From: Pachysolen tannophilus NRRL Y-2460
Lineage: Eukaryota; Ascomycota; Pichiomycetes; Alaninales; Pachysolenaceae
Assembly: GCA_001661245.1 (NCBI GenBank)
Contig: KV454015.1
Location: forward strand, 988,145-1,052,144
DNA: 64,000 nucleotides
Direction: 5' to 3'
Part shown: positions 1 to 10,772 of the stretch, piece after piece
Layout of the letters: every line of letters starts with the position of its first letter
Position numbering within the stretch: position 1 is the first letter of the stretch
Made by a program: the position numbers and the translations under genes
The notes under the pieces: model-generated
What the model was told of the DNA's origin: nothing
The model's input: only the letters and a program-made list of their open reading frames with translations
Databases searched by the model: none

Positions 1-385
1 CAACTTGTCTAATAGATTTAACTAATTCCCAAAGATCTTGATTTCTTGCTAATGAAACAAAAGTAGCCTTTTCTGTACCACCTTGGAAATTTACATTTGA
101 TCCAACAAATTCTTTTTTCAAATCTCCAGGAGTAGCTGGTGATTGAAGAGAAGAATCAGCTTTATTTTGTTGTAACAGTTCTTTCAGATCATCATTTTTT
201 GATTCAGATTTCAGTTTTTCATCCACCGATATTCCATCTTTCGAACTTGAACTTGAACTTGAACTTGTTGATGTCAGCGGTAAAATATTAGAACCTGAAC
301 TCTTGGATAAAATATATCCACATAATATTAATGCCAAGGCAAATATTACAAACCTAAGAATACGTGTATGCGATCTAGCAACCAT
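1..385 (-). CDS. KRE2/MNT1-family alpha-1,2-mannosyltransferase, N-terminal part
   Basis: The gene is cut by the left window edge; about 128 residues are visible, starting from the ATG at 383-385. Residues 9-25 form a single hydrophobic segment after a short basic N-terminus (VARSHTR), the type II signal anchor typical of Golgi mannosyltransferases. A Ser/Thr/Asp-rich stem follows, with a run of about seven Ser codons. The catalytic domain begins at the family hallmark ATFVSLARNQDLW. Family knowledge: KRE2/KTR enzymes extend O- and N-linked mannans from GDP-mannose in the Golgi lumen. A second family member lies at 3319-4548 on the other strand, so this is a local pair separated by an F-box gene. 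The exact KRE2/KTR subfamily cannot be set from the N-terminus. Confidence 0.85.
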   Translation of the reverse strand, partial: MVARSHTRILRFVIFALALILCGYILSKSSGSNILPLTSTSSSSSSSSKDGISVDEKLKSESKNDDLKELLQQNKADSSLQSPATPGDLKKEFVGSNVNFQGGTEKATFVSLARNQDLWELVKSIRQV

Positions 386-1298
386 TATCCAGCAAAAAAA
401 TTTATTTCTTTTATTTTAATTTAAGCACTCAATAAATGTGTCTTTTTTTTTTTTCAATTCTAACAAAACCTTATAACAGCGCTTACTTTGAAAATAAATA
501 AGAAGCAAAAAAGAATAAAAGATATATTATCACTAGCAAATATTTACTTTAAATAATAATATTATTTTACTTAAATAAGTTCTAAAGTTTCAAAGAGTTT
601 AGCACTTTTTCTTTTTTGAATTTTTTGACTTTTTTGACTTTTTTTCCTTTTTCCTCCTTTTCTCAATAAAATAAGAAAATAAAAAAAAAAAAAAAAAATT
701 TAAAACTTTTTAATCCAATATATTAGTTCATAAAAAAGAATTGGATTTAAAGATAACACGTCTTAAAAAAAAAAGAAATCAATAAATAAATATATAAATA
801 TATATATAAATATATTGATTACACTATTAAATTATTTAATGGGAAACTTTCTACCCTCCTTGTTTCCTTACAGAAAGATTGAGAGAGATTTTTTCTGTTT
901 TTTTGTTTTTCTTTCACGGTATTAAAAAATGTTAAAAAACTAAGGGAAGTAAGAAGAGGCTTGGAAAATTTTAATATTTTGATTTGAAAAAAAGAGGACA
1001 ATAATAAACGAATTTCTTTATTGCATTAGTGACACGTAAAAAGATCTAGAAGACGTAAAAATATATAAAAAGACGTTGTTTTGTGTTCAATGAGTTTATA
1101 ATTTTTTATTTGCTCCGCCGCCGCTGTTGTTTTCTTCTTCTCTTTTGCTTTTTCGTTCGTCAAATTTAAATATTTTCTGCCACTTCTTTTTTTTATGTAA
1201 GTCTTGGCAGAAATTTTTTTTCGTGGTTATACTTATCGCATATCGTGAAGCTGTAGAGCTGTAGAACAGTAGAACGGTGCGTCTAGTCTTTTAGTCTT

Positions 1299-1337
<39 letters not shown>

Positions 1338-1350
1338 TATATTTATTTAT
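386..1350. other. Upstream region of the left mannosyltransferase
   Basis: No credible ATG-started gene is seen. The stretch holds poly(T)/poly(A) tracts, a GC-rich patch near 1115-1130 (CCGCCGCCGCTG) and an (AT)n run at about 1303-1335, just past the 3' end of the F-box gene. It presumably contains the promoter of the left mannosyltransferase and the terminator of the F-box gene. Confidence 0.6.
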
Positions 1351-2241
1351 TTATTTAATAATACTATCTATAACATTATGATTTGGTTTAAAACCTTGTT
1401 CTTCTAAAAATGTTAATATTTTAATATTTTTGGAATTTACTACAAATTCCCATAAATATTCATTATTAAAAATTGATTCAAATTCATAATGATTTTTTAT
1501 TAAATATTTTGATATATTAAAATTTGAATTATTTAATGAATCAATTAATGGTATTAATGATTTTAATTTCCCCATTGGAGTATTACTTGCAGATATTAAA
1601 TCTGTTATTGTTGATAATGAAGTATTAAATTTAAAAGCTTCAATTAATACTTGATCAATTTTTTCAAATTTTAAATTTCTTAATGATAAAAATTTAATTA
1701 ATTTAATTTTTTCAATTGTAAATGGACCTTTTTTAAATTTTTTCGGGAAATCTAAATTTTTATTAAAACCAATTTTTTTCTCTAAATATTCTTCTTCTTC
1801 TTTAATTAAATTTAAATCTTTTATTAATAATATAATATTAAATTCTTGTGAAAATTTAAATAAAATTTCATAATTAATAAATTTATAATTTAATAATTCA
1901 ATATTTAATGCAAATTCTTGATTCTTATTGTTTATACAATATATATTTGATTTAATAATTTTATTTATTAAAAAATTATTATGTTTATTAATTACATTAT
2001 GAAAATGTTTATTAACCAATGGTAAATTTGAACATTCTGAATATATAAATATCTTATGAATTAATTCAACTGGTAAAAGTTCTAATATATTATAATTAAA
2101 TTTTAATGAATTTTTTTTATCCTTTACATTTCTTTGTACTCGCACTCTCACCACAGAATTTTTAGAAATAAGTTTTTCTTTAGATTTGGTTTTTGGTTTT
2201 TTCTTTAACCAAGTAGCACTTCCAGGATTTAAAAACCCCAT
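1351..2241 (-). CDS. F-box protein, fast-evolving
   Basis: The protein is 296 aa from the ATG at 2239-2241. The open frame extends upstream only through a non-ATG start and Phe/Ile-rich residues, so that extension is rejected. The N-terminus is basic (WLKKKPKTKSKEK). Residues 51-92 read as an F-box: ILELLPVELIHKIF, then SNLPLVNKHFHNVI. The rest is Asn/Ile/Lys-rich with paired helices resembling degenerate ankyrin-type repeats; the C-terminus ends FLEEQGFKPNHNVIDSIIK. Inference: an SCF ubiquitin-ligase substrate adaptor that binds Skp1 through the F-box. I do not recognise an S. cerevisiae orthologue. Codon use is extremely AT-rich, more than in neighbouring genes. Confidence 0.7.
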   Translation of the reverse strand: MGFLNPGSATWLKKKPKTKSKEKLISKNSVVRVRVQRNVKDKKNSLKFNYNILELLPVELIHKIFIYSECSNLPLVNKHFHNVINKHNNFLINKIIKSNIYCINNKNQEFALNIELLNYKFINYEILFKFSQEFNIILLIKDLNLIKEEEEYLEKKIGFNKNLDFPKKFKKGPFTIEKIKLIKFLSLRNLKFEKIDQVLIEAFKFNTSLSTITDLISASNTPMGKLKSLIPLIDSLNNSNFNISKYLIKNHYEFESIFNNEYLWEFVVNSKNIKILTFLEEQGFKPNHNVIDSIIK

Positions 2242-2371
2242 TAAATAAATTAATATTTTAAAATAAAAAATTAATTTGTAAAAAAAAATTGTTATATAAA
2301 TGTTAAAAAAGAAAATGAAAATGAAAAAAGAAAAGTGCATTGCGCATTTGCATCTAAGTAAAGCGTACACT

Positions 2372-2405
2372 TAATGCGCACTTCACTCTCTCTAAGTGCG
2401 CATTA
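2372..2405. repeat. 12-bp perfect inverted repeat with TGCGCA cores
   Basis: TAATGCGCACTT (2372-2383) and AAGTGCGCATTA (2394-2405) are perfect reverse complements separated by the 10-nt spacer CACTCTCTCT. A related AAGTGCATTGCGCAT lies just proximal, near 2334-2348. The repeat sits about 130-165 bp upstream of the F-box ATG. It could be a paired transcription-factor site or a stem in the 5' leader. Confidence 0.75.
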
Positions 2406-2981
2406 CTTTTAATCATTTTTTTACACACATTTTTATTTTATTACAATTTTTTAAATCACTATTTATTATTATTATTATTATTATTATTGATCTACAAAAG
2501 GTTTGAGATATATATCTTAACAAGAAAGAAAAAAAAAACAACCTTACCAGGATTTGATATTTATAAAATTAATTGAAGTTTGAATGGAATTAAAATTCCC
2601 ATTTCGTTAAGATTTACTTTCTCCTTTTATTATCTGTCTAATTTAATTTAATAAGAGTAATAAAATAGATGATGATCTGACGATCTTGTTAAATGAACTC
2701 TCAATAAATTTTTGATTTCTTTTAGTATTAGACTAGAAACTTGAAATTTAGTTATTATTACTAGTCTATAAGATATCTCTTTAACAAAAATTATAAGACA
2801 CAATTAAACAATAAAGAAAAAAATTTAAATCTAAATCTAAAACTAAAAATTTTCAACTATTTTTTTCATATTTTAACCTAGACGAAATGTGTGATAGCAA
2901 TATCATAACATTTACATATGTAAAGAAAGAAAGATATAGCCTACTTTTTGAAAACTTTTATTTTTTTTTCTTTTTTTATTA

Positions 2982-3033
<52 letters not shown>

Positions 3034-3318
3034 TTTTCTTTCCTATCTTTAACTCTTTTATTCTTTTATCTTCTAAACCCTCTATTTAAAAAAAAAGCAT
3101 TTTACAATCTTATTTAATACTTTGGTTATCGTTTTTACTTTTGTATTTTAAAAAAAAAATTTCTTTTTTCTCTTTATTTTTTTTTAAGGCGTGTCAAATT
3201 ATTTCCGGAGATATATTTATTTTTCAGGGGTGTACTTTTAAATATAGCCAGCCATAAATATATCTTAAAATACTTTTATTTTTTTTCTTTTTTATATGTG
3301 GATGGATTATAATAGAGG
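2406..3318. other. Divergent intergenic region with ATT microsatellites
   Basis: This separates the F-box gene (minus strand) from the second mannosyltransferase (plus strand). It contains (ATT)n microsatellites at about 2464-2488 and 2985-3033, plus poly(T) tracts. An open frame across the second microsatellite is poly-Ile and is not a gene. A GC patch, TTTCCGGAGA, lies near 3201, about 110 bp upstream of the mannosyltransferase ATG. Confidence 0.6.
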
Positions 3319-4548
3319 ATGCTAAGGTTGAATTCTGTTAGTTCTAGGATTCGGATCCTTGTATTTGCTGCATTTTTAATAACTATTAGTTATACTTTTA
3401 CTTCGATATTTTCTTCAGAAAGGTCGTCGTTGTCTTCCTCCTCATCATCAAATTCAAATTCAAATTCTCTTGGTAATATTGTATCAAATCTGGTTAAAAA
3501 TAATCAACCATTTGGGAAAAGTGGTGTTGATAATGTTGTTTCTGATACTAGTTTAACAAATTCAAATGAATATCAAAGAGAAAATGCTACTTTTGTTACA
3601 TTATGTAGAAATTCTGATCTTTGGCAAATGATGAATGCAATAAAGAGAATAGAAGATAGATTTAATAGGAAATTTAAATATGATTGGGTTTTTTTAAATA
3701 ATGAAGAATTTAGTGATCAATTTAAAAGATTAACATCATCATTAATAAGTGGTACAGCAAAATATGGAGTGATTTCATCTGATCATTGGTCATATCCAGA
3801 TTTTATTGATCAAGAAAAACTGAAAAAATCAAGACAAGAAATGGAGAAAAAAGGTATTATATATGCAGGATTAGAAAGTTATAGACATATGTGTCGTTTT
3901 AATTCTGGGTTTTTTTATAAACATCCTTTAATGCTTCCATATAAATATTATTGGCGTGTTGAACCAGATATTAATATTTTTTGTGATGTTGATTATGATT
4001 TATTTAAATATATGCGTGAAAATAATAAAACTTATGGTTTTACAATTTCAATATATGAATTTAGACTGACAATTGAAACTTTATGGTCTACTACAAAAGA
4101 ATTTTTATCAAAATATCCAAAATTTGTTGCTCAAAATAATTTAATGAATTTTATTTCTGATGATAAAGGAAATGAATATAATTTATGTCATTTTTGGTCA
4201 AATTTTGAAATTGCTGATATGGATTTTTGGCGTAGTGAAGCATATGAAAAATATTTCCAATATTTAGATAATTCTGGAGGTTTTTTTTATGAAAGATGGG
4301 GGGATGCTCCAGTACATTCTATAGCAGCTGCTCTATTTTTATCAAAAGATAAAATTCATTTCTTTGATGATGTAGGTTATAATCATGGAGTATATTCAAT
4401 GTGTCCTATTGATGAAAATTTAAGAATGGAAAAAAAATGTTATTGTGATCCAGAACAAGATTTTACATTTAGAGGATATTCATGTGGTAAAAGATACTAT
4501 GATGTTATGAATTTAAAGAAACCTGACAATTGGGAAAAATATACTTGA
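3319..4548 (+). CDS. KRE2/KTR-family alpha-1,2-mannosyltransferase (GT15)
   Basis: The protein is 409 aa. It has a signal anchor at residues 13-31, a Ser/Asn-rich stem to about residue 85, then a full GT15 catalytic domain. Hallmarks are ENATFVTLCRNSDLW, EDRFNRKFKYDWVFLN, ESYRHMCRF, the metal/nucleotide region WRVEPDI and the catalytic block YNLCHFWSNFEIADMDFWR. The C-terminal signature HFFDDVGYNHGVYSMCP is also present. Family knowledge: Golgi type II enzymes that transfer mannose from GDP-Man in alpha-1,2 linkage onto O- and N-glycans. It is divergent from the left-edge family member across the F-box gene. Length is near that of S. cerevisiae Kre2 and Ktr proteins, but I cannot choose the orthologue. 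Confidence 0.93.
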   Translation: MLRLNSVSSRIRILVFAAFLITISYTFTSIFSSERSSLSSSSSSNSNSNSLGNIVSNLVKNNQPFGKSGVDNVVSDTSLTNSNEYQRENATFVTLCRNSDLWQMMNAIKRIEDRFNRKFKYDWVFLNNEEFSDQFKRLTSSLISGTAKYGVISSDHWSYPDFIDQEKLKKSRQEMEKKGIIYAGLESYRHMCRFNSGFFYKHPLMLPYKYYWRVEPDINIFCDVDYDLFKYMRENNKTYGFTISIYEFRLTIETLWSTTKEFLSKYPKFVAQNNLMNFISDDKGNEYNLCHFWSNFEIADMDFWRSEAYEKYFQYLDNSGGFFYERWGDAPVHSIAAALFLSKDKIHFFDDVGYNHGVYSMCPIDENLRMEKKCYCDPEQDFTFRGYSCGKRYYDVMNLKKPDNWEKYT

Positions 4549-4889
4549 AGGGGTTAAACCAAAAAAATCAATTTAAAAATTATAATAATAATAAAAAAAA
4601 AAAAAAAAGAAAAGGGTTTTGTAGATTATTTGATAAGCTATATAAAATATATTGTTTACTCAATTTACTGGAGTCTATCTTGTTATATATCATATTTAAG
4701 ATTTAAAAAATATTACTAGATTATTTAAACAATCATAATAATACAACGGAATTAAAGCAAATAATTATTTTTTTATTATCTATATATATATAGATATAAT
4801 AAACCTCTTAGATGAAGTTTAAAAAAGTTTATTTTACTTTTTTTATATCCGTCTTTGTTACCTCATTTACCATTAATTCTCCTTTTGTT
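4549..4889. other. Convergent intergenic region
   Basis: This AT-rich 3' region lies between the convergent mannosyltransferase and PHO85 genes. It has an A-tract at about 4592-4609 and (AT) runs. It probably holds two polyadenylation regions. No gene seen. Confidence 0.6.
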
Positions 4890-5958
4890 TTAAAATTGCA
4901 GTTGCAGTTGCTGTTGCTGTTGTTGCTGAGAACCTACACTATGAGTAGGAATTGGCTGACTATTTAAAGGATTAGTAAACTCGTTAAACCATGGGTGTTG
5001 TAACAGTTGTCTAGCACTAATTCTCAGTTCTGGTCTCATTTGCAATAAACCTTGTAATAAATTTAACAGTAATGGATCAATACCTGGAATTATAGATCTT
5101 AAATCTTGAGGAATAAAAACATTGAAATTATTTTTGAAATTTGGATATTGAGAAACACCTGGCCAAGTTCTTTCGTTTGGCGTCCCCATTATTCTGAAAA
5201 TTTTTAATAATTGGTCATCATTCGAATTACCAGGAAACAAAGGTTTACCAGTAAACATCTCTGCTAATATACATCCAGCCGACCACATATCTATCGAAGT
5301 TGAATAATTACGCGATCCCATAAGTACATCAGGAGCACGATACCATAAAGTAACAACCTCATTACTAAAAGTGTTCACAGGTATACCAAAGGCACGCGCA
5401 AGCCCAAAATCACCAAGCTTCAATTCACCTTTATTATTAAGTAGCAAGTTTTGAGGTTTTAAATCTCTATGTAATACTCTGTTATCATGACAAAACATAA
5501 TTCCTCTTAATAGCTGAAACATTAAAGATTTAACAATTTGTGGATCTAAAGCACCACTATTATTATAACCACTACTATCCATATACTGTTTCAAATCCTG
5601 ATCCATATATTCAAAAACTAAAGTTAATTTGTTTTCCGTATGAATAACATCATACAAAGTAACCACATTTTCATGCTTAAGCTCTTTCATTAATGAAATT
5701 TCTCTTATCGCAGTAGATGGTGTACCTTCTTCAGAATCTAAAGAAATCTCCTTCATAGCAACAAGTTGACCAGTACCACGGTTTCTACCTTTATAAACAG
5801 TAGCATAGGTACCTTCACCTAGTTTCTCTAACTGTTGAAATCTAAATTGAAATAAATACCAAAAAGAAGCAAGATAGACGTGTTAGCTATTATACTTAAA
5901 ACCCAAAAATTTGATATAATATTTATATATTTTAAAATACTCACTGAGAGGATGACAT
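4890..5958 (-). CDS. PHO85: Cyclin-dependent kinase Pho85
   Basis: There are two exons: exon 1 at 5945-5958 (14 nt) and exon 2 at 4890-5841. The 103-nt intron (5842-5944) has donor GTGAGT, branch GCTAAC at 5882-5887 and an AG acceptor at 5842-5843. Splicing yields [17 protein letters not shown], closely matching S. cerevisiae Pho85, which also has a near-5' intron. The product is 321 aa: P-loop GEGTYATVY at residues 13-21, catalytic Lys35, the cyclin-binding helix PSTAIRE at 46-52, [16 protein letters not shown] and the T-loop [13 protein letters not shown]. Family knowledge: it works with Pcl cyclins in phosphate, glycogen and cell-cycle control. The C-terminus carries an extra Gln-rich tail (seven Gln, then LQLQF). 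It is divergent from TRM44, the same pair as in S. cerevisiae (YPL031C/YPL030W). Confidence 0.97.
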
Positions 5959-6243
5959 AGCATTAAATGACTAAATACAAATAATGTTATTTCCAAACCA
6001 ATAATAAACGAAAAACCCTCAATGAATTCAATACAATTATTCAAAAATTCAATTAAAAATTCAAGTATTTTGAAACCACTTTTTTTATCTTTGCAATTTT
6101 TAAATTTTTAAATTTTTTTTTTTTTTTTTGCTTCAAAATGGAAATTTTTTTCATCTTGAGATGGTTTATAAAGAGATTTTTAATAATTTACTTTTTTATC
6201 AACTGGCTGGATCAAACGAGGTTTTGAATTAGGTTAGGTTCTC

Positions 6244-8001
6244 ATGTCTTCATCACCTATGAGTGCAGCTACTGGGAGTGATGAAACTCCCAATATTATA
6301 AATGAGGAGTCGGTATTGGGTCCAGAGTGGTGTGGTGTATTTGAATCTACTGTTGATTTTAAACAAAATCATTTTGAAGTTGCCATGTCAAATTTGATAA
6401 AGCAGCCGAATATTAACTCAACTGTGATATTGAGAACTGATATCTTAAAAGAGATAGGATATGATAATGAACTGGAAGGAAACCCGGTTGTAAAAGATTT
6501 TTTGGATAAAGAGTTGATTAATAGTAAACCTGAATTAGAGTTACTGGATGGTACTACAAATAATGAGAGCAGTGTTTTGGAAAAAAATTTGGATGATTTA
6601 GAAATTAGAGAGATTCCATGTTCATTACCACTCATACCGAAATCTAAAATTGTTAGAAGAATAATACCGAGAAATCCTTTTAAAGATTTTATTATAAATC
6701 AAACATGTCTTGTATTGACCAATAATAACGAGCAATGTACTTTGGTTGTATATATTCCTCACATTGATAACGAACAAGATTCTCCTTTTTATTTACCTCC
6801 AGTGTATGCAGTTGGTATATTGTTCATGAAGGATAAATTATCATTACATTATTTGCCTTTTAATTATACCGTTCCAGAGCTGTTAATAAAATTGAAAAAA
6901 TTAGAACCTAGTGAAAGACCAATAAGAATTGCATTTAGATTGTTACAAACAGCTAAGAAACATTCTACAGGTGTGATGAATGGATATCAAAAAAGAGTAC
7001 AGCATGATTTGGTTGTTTCAAAAGTTCTGTTTCAAGATAGATATATATATCTTAAAAAAAAATATTGCAAAGAACTTGTTGAAAATTGGTGTGAATCTAC
7101 TGATCCTAAAAAACATGTTTTTGAAGATATAGCAATTGCAGCTTTTTTAATAGAATTATGGATCAAAATTTATAATAATTCTAAAGATTCCTTTGAATTT
7201 AGAGATTTAGGGTGTGGAAATGGATTATTGGTACATATTTTAACATTGGAAGGATATAAAGGAATTGGAATTGATGCAAGAGCTAGAAAATCATGGAAAA
7301 AAGCTTATCCTGTAGAAGTTCAACAGAAGTTAAAAGAACAAGTCGTCATACCGTCGGTATTACTCAGACCCCACCCTGTTTTTTGGAAAATGAATCCACA
7401 TATCCAAGATAATGGAAGAATATTTCAAATACCTATAAATAATAACAATAATCATGGCAACCTGCATAACAGAAAAAAATCTGAGAATGGAAATGATGAT
7501 ATTGATGTTCCAATAGTTGTACCTGATGGTAATGTACCTATAATGGCTTATTATTCTTCAGCAAACTTGTTACAATCACCTCAGGTAAACACCGCAGAAT
7601 TTCCAAAAAACACCTTTATTATAGGAAACCACTCGGACGAATTGACCTGCTGGATTCCATTATTAGGTTATCCTTTTATGGTTATTCCATGTTGTTCACA
7701 TGCATTGAATGGTGCGAGAGTGCGGTATACCCCGTCGATGAAAAAAAGAAATATCCCAGGTAGTTCATCAACATATGCATCATTGTGTGACAAAGTAGAA
7801 CAAATTTCTGAAATGGTGGGCTGGAAAGTACAACACGAGATGTTACGAATTCCTTCGACCAGAAATATGGCAATAATAGGATATGAAAAATTTAGAGGAA
7901 ATTTTTATAATATTTACGATGTATTAGCTATGGAAGGATCTGCCGAAGGTTGGGTTGAAAATTCTATGGCATTGATGAAAAGAGCGCCTAGAAATCATTA
8001 A
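6244..8001 (+). CDS. TRM44: tRNA (uracil-2'-O)-methyltransferase Trm44
   Basis: The protein is 585 aa, close to S. cerevisiae Trm44 (567 aa). The SAM-binding motif DLGCGNGLL is at residues 321-329, followed by GYKGIGIDARARKSW. Other family blocks are FQDRYIYLKKKY, TDPKKHVFEDIAIAAFLIELW, GNHSDELTCWIPLLG and VIPCCSHALNGARVRY. Family knowledge: Trm44 makes Um44 in tRNA-Ser, acting in the cytoplasm with SAM as donor. An insertion rich in Asn/His sits near residues 398-420. The divergent promoter is shared with PHO85 (5959-6243) and contains a run of about 18 T. Confidence 0.93.
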   Translation: MSSSPMSAATGSDETPNIINEESVLGPEWCGVFESTVDFKQNHFEVAMSNLIKQPNINSTVILRTDILKEIGYDNELEGNPVVKDFLDKELINSKPELELLDGTTNNESSVLEKNLDDLEIREIPCSLPLIPKSKIVRRIIPRNPFKDFIINQTCLVLTNNNEQCTLVVYIPHIDNEQDSPFYLPPVYAVGILFMKDKLSLHYLPFNYTVPELLIKLKKLEPSERPIRIAFRLLQTAKKHSTGVMNGYQKRVQHDLVVSKVLFQDRYIYLKKKYCKELVENWCESTDPKKHVFEDIAIAAFLIELWIKIYNNSKDSFEFRDLGCGNGLLVHILTLEGYKGIGIDARARKSWKKAYPVEVQQKLKEQVVIPSVLLRPHPVFWKMNPHIQDNGRIFQIPINNNNNHGNLHNRKKSENGNDDIDVPIVVPDGNVPIMAYYSSANLLQSPQVNTAEFPKNTFIIGNHSDELTCWIPLLGYPFMVIPCCSHALNGARVRYTPSMKKRNIPGSSSTYASLCDKVEQISEMVGWKVQHEMLRIPSTRNMAIIGYEKFRGNFYNIYDVLAMEGSAEGWVENSMALMKRAPRNH

Positions 8002-8107
8002 TCATGAAAAGCAAGTAACCAACCAACAATAGACATATAAATATAGTAAATAAATAAAAAGTCTATTACTTCATTTCTATATAAACAACTAAACAGTAAA
8101 CTAAGCT

Positions 8108-10342
8108 TTAATTTCTACCTTTGCTTGCCACCTTCTTTCTTTTTCTTTTCAGACCAATAAGCTTCTTCACATCATCACTAACACCTGACTTATCTTCAGA
8201 AACGTTTTCAACATGGTTATTCGAATTCTTCTGGCCTTTGTTCATATTACCTTTATTATGATTTTTCTTCTTTAGTTGTGTCTTTTGCTTTTTATTAGTG
8301 AAACCTTTAACATCATTATCTTCTTCTTCATTAGAATCACCACGTCTTCTCTTAGTAGCACTTTTTTCATCGTCATTTCTATTATTTTTAGCATTCAAAA
8401 TTTTATTTGATCTTCTCTTTATAACTTGTGCATTTTCAATTGCAAACTCTACAATCAATCTTCTTTTAGTTGATCCTTCTAATTGAATATATTTTTTCTC
8501 TTCCTCATCTAGCCCTTCTAGGATTTCTTCTTGAGACACTTCATGTGCATTCAACCATCTCAATCCCATTAAAGCAGATTTATGATCTCTAAATTCCAAG
8601 AACCCATATCCTCTCGATCTACCTGCGGTACCTGAACCTTTAACCTCCATTATGATTTTAGCTTGTCTTACAACACCTTTTTTCTTGGATTTCTTACTTT
8701 CCTCACCGTTTTCGTTTAGTTCTCCAAGGAAATGCTTATATTTAGTGGATCTTATAATCTCTTCTTTAGAAAGTGGATGTCTCTTACCTTCTTTTAGTTC
8801 CTTGCTGAATTCCACAACAGCTTTTCTTCCTAATGCTTTAAGCGATTTTTCTGTTAATGCTCTTGGTAAGTTTCTGAGTGCTAATCTTGTCAAAGATACA
8901 TGTAAAGTTGGATTCTTGTTCAACTGTTGAACTCTTAATTTATAGGACTTTTCTCTAAGTTCTAAATCTGTCTTTGAAATAAAAGATGATAACTTTGAAT
9001 TCAGAGTAATTCTACCTTCATTTAACAAGAACAAATTACGTTTATCTCTTTCTCCTGGTGCTTTTCCTAATATTTCTGATCTTCTTTCTGCATTTTTTGA
9101 CGCTAAACCTTCAGCAGCTTGTCTATTAACTGTAGGTGTTATAGATAGGATACGTCCTTCGTATACATATAATGGAGAGACATCATCTGAAATCAAAATT
9201 GATGTTGCATTGGCTTCAGGGGCATTACTAAGAACTTCATTATAAGTTTCTTCTTGGTAGAATGCAACAAATGCTGTACCTTTTGCAAGTCCTGTAGTTT
9301 TATCAATGACAGGTAACGCATATTTAACTGGTCCAAATTGTTCAAAATGTTCTTTTAACGATTCTTCAGTAGCATCATAAGGGATATTTCTAATAAAAAT
9401 AGAATAATTTTCCAATTTATTCTTTGGCTCGGGCTTCTTTTGTTCATCTTCATCATTTTCAATTTCAACCTTATCGAGATCATTCAAATCTTCTAGTTCT
9501 TGTTCAGTTGCCTCTGTGTTTTCATCCAGATTATCATCATCTTTAGAATCAGACTCCTCTTCCATATCATTTTCGGATTCACTTGAAGATTCGTCCTCAC
9601 CAGCATTACCATCATCATTATCTTTTTCTTCTTCCTTAATTTCTGGTTGGTTTTCTTTTACATATTCTTCCCATTTATTTTTTTCAATTGCAAAATCAAC
9701 AGCAACTTCTCTACCGTCAATTTTTAAACCTGCACTTTCCTTGATAGCCTTTTCAGCACTAGCATTTTTCTTCATAGTGATGAATGCGAATCCACTCATT
9801 CTACCACCATTTTTTCTTGGAATTATAACATCTGTTATAGCACCATATTTACTAAAAATTCTTGATAGTTGTTCCGGTTTCCTTATTGACCACGGCAAGT
9901 TTCTCACAATTAATCTTGCTTTTCTTTTCTCTACAGCTTCACCATGTGGCTCCTTAATAGCCGGCGAGCCTGATGATGTCTTTTCATGTTTACGATCTCT
10001 TCTATTGGCAATATCAACTCTCAATAATCTACCTTTCAATTTTGTCTTTCTTGATTTCTCCAATGCAAGTTTAGCATCATCATCTAAAGCAAGTGAAACA
10101 AACCCAAAGCCTCTAGAGTTCTTCTCTCTATCAGTAACAACAACTGCATGCTTAACTGGACAAAACTGAGAAAAGAAATCCGACAATTCTTCAGATGTAA
10201 CATCAAACGGAATAGAACGTACAAATAATGTCTTCTTATCAACTAAATCATCTTGCGACGCACTTTTTTCTTTTATTTCAGAAACTGTTGACCTCTCCCC
10301 ACCATTCGCATTCACAGAAATAAATTCTTCCTCTTCTGACAT
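8108..10342 (-). CDS. NOP4: Nucleolar RNA-binding protein Nop4 (4 RRMs)
   Basis: The protein is 744 aa (S. cerevisiae 685 aa). RRM1 is at about 36-112 ([21 protein letters not shown]), RRM2 at about 142-216 ([19 protein letters not shown]) and RRM3 at about 314-405 ([19 protein letters not shown]). A divergent RRM4 is at about 480-615 ([23 protein letters not shown]). A long acidic linker (Glu/Asp/Ser, about 235-305) lies between RRM2 and RRM3. The basic Lys/Asn-rich C-terminus ends [13 protein letters not shown], a likely nucleolar targeting tail. Family knowledge: Nop4 is essential for 27S pre-rRNA processing and 60S assembly. The upstream RRPE and PAC motifs fit ribosome-biogenesis control. 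It is convergent with TRM44. Confidence 0.95.
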   Translation of the reverse strand: MSEEEEFISVNANGGERSTVSEIKEKSASQDDLVDKKTLFVRSIPFDVTSEELSDFFSQFCPVKHAVVVTDREKNSRGFGFVSLALDDDAKLALEKSRKTKLKGRLLRVDIANRRDRKHEKTSSGSPAIKEPHGEAVEKRKARLIVRNLPWSIRKPEQLSRIFSKYGAITDVIIPRKNGGRMSGFAFITMKKNASAEKAIKESAGLKIDGREVAVDFAIEKNKWEEYVKENQPEIKEEEKDNDDGNAGEDESSSESENDMEEESDSKDDDNLDENTEATEQELEDLNDLDKVEIENDEDEQKKPEPKNKLENYSIFIRNIPYDATEESLKEHFEQFGPVKYALPVIDKTTGLAKGTAFVAFYQEETYNEVLSNAPEANATSILISDDVSPLYVYEGRILSITPTVNRQAAEGLASKNAERRSEILGKAPGERDKRNLFLLNEGRITLNSKLSSFISKTDLELREKSYKLRVQQLNKNPTLHVSLTRLALRNLPRALTEKSLKALGRKAVVEFSKELKEGKRHPLSKEEIIRSTKYKHFLGELNENGEESKKSKKKGVVRQAKIIMEVKGSGTAGRSRGYGFLEFRDHKSALMGLRWLNAHEVSQEEILEGLDEEEKKYIQLEGSTKRRLIVEFAIENAQVIKRRSNKILNAKNNRNDDEKSATKRRRGDSNEEEDNDVKGFTNKKQKTQLKKKNHNKGNMNKGQKNSNNHVENVSEDKSGVSDDVKKLIGLKRKRKKVASKGRN

Positions 10343-10437
10343 CTTACAAACTCACTATATTCCTAGTAAACAACGTCTCACTGATAAAGAGATAAATTTC
10401 TCTTCTCTACTAATAATAATAAAAAAAAAAAAAAAAG

Positions 10438-10477
10438 TGAAAAATTTTTTTTTTTTTATTATTAGCTGCAAGATGAG
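10438..10477. promoter_or_regulatory. RRPE and PAC motifs upstream of NOP4
   Basis: TGAAAAATTTT (10438-10448) is an exact RRPE, and GATGAG (10472-10477, within AAGATGAGAT) matches the PAC core. They lie about 95-135 bp upstream of the NOP4 ATG. This pair is the known signature of yeast ribosome-biogenesis promoters (Stb3 and Dot6/Tod6 targets). Confidence 0.7.
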
Positions 10478-10772
10478 ATCCAACCCAAAGAAAAGTAGTG
10501 TACAAAAACAACAATTTGCAGCAACTTTCCTCATACAAAATTGAATTTAATGGAACATATCGATATTGAAGAAAAGGTGTTTTGATATGGAGTTTTATGT
10601 TGTCAGATAATTTAGCAATTTAAGATAATGCACCAGTAGCAGCTATTAAATTAATCAATTTCAATACTTACATGTTTTTTCATTAAAGGCCGAAAGTCAA
10701 CAGACCAAAATTTCTTCACACTGCGCACATAGATAGTTTAAAATTACCGGTTTAGGAAAACAAAAAAAAAGT

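Noticed and set aside
819-1001. 60-codon frame on the minus strand
   Set aside because: Begins at TTG, low complexity, no homology recognised.
2887-3117. 76-codon open frame across an ATT microsatellite
   Set aside because: Translates as poly-Ile/Phe; it is a byproduct of the repeat.
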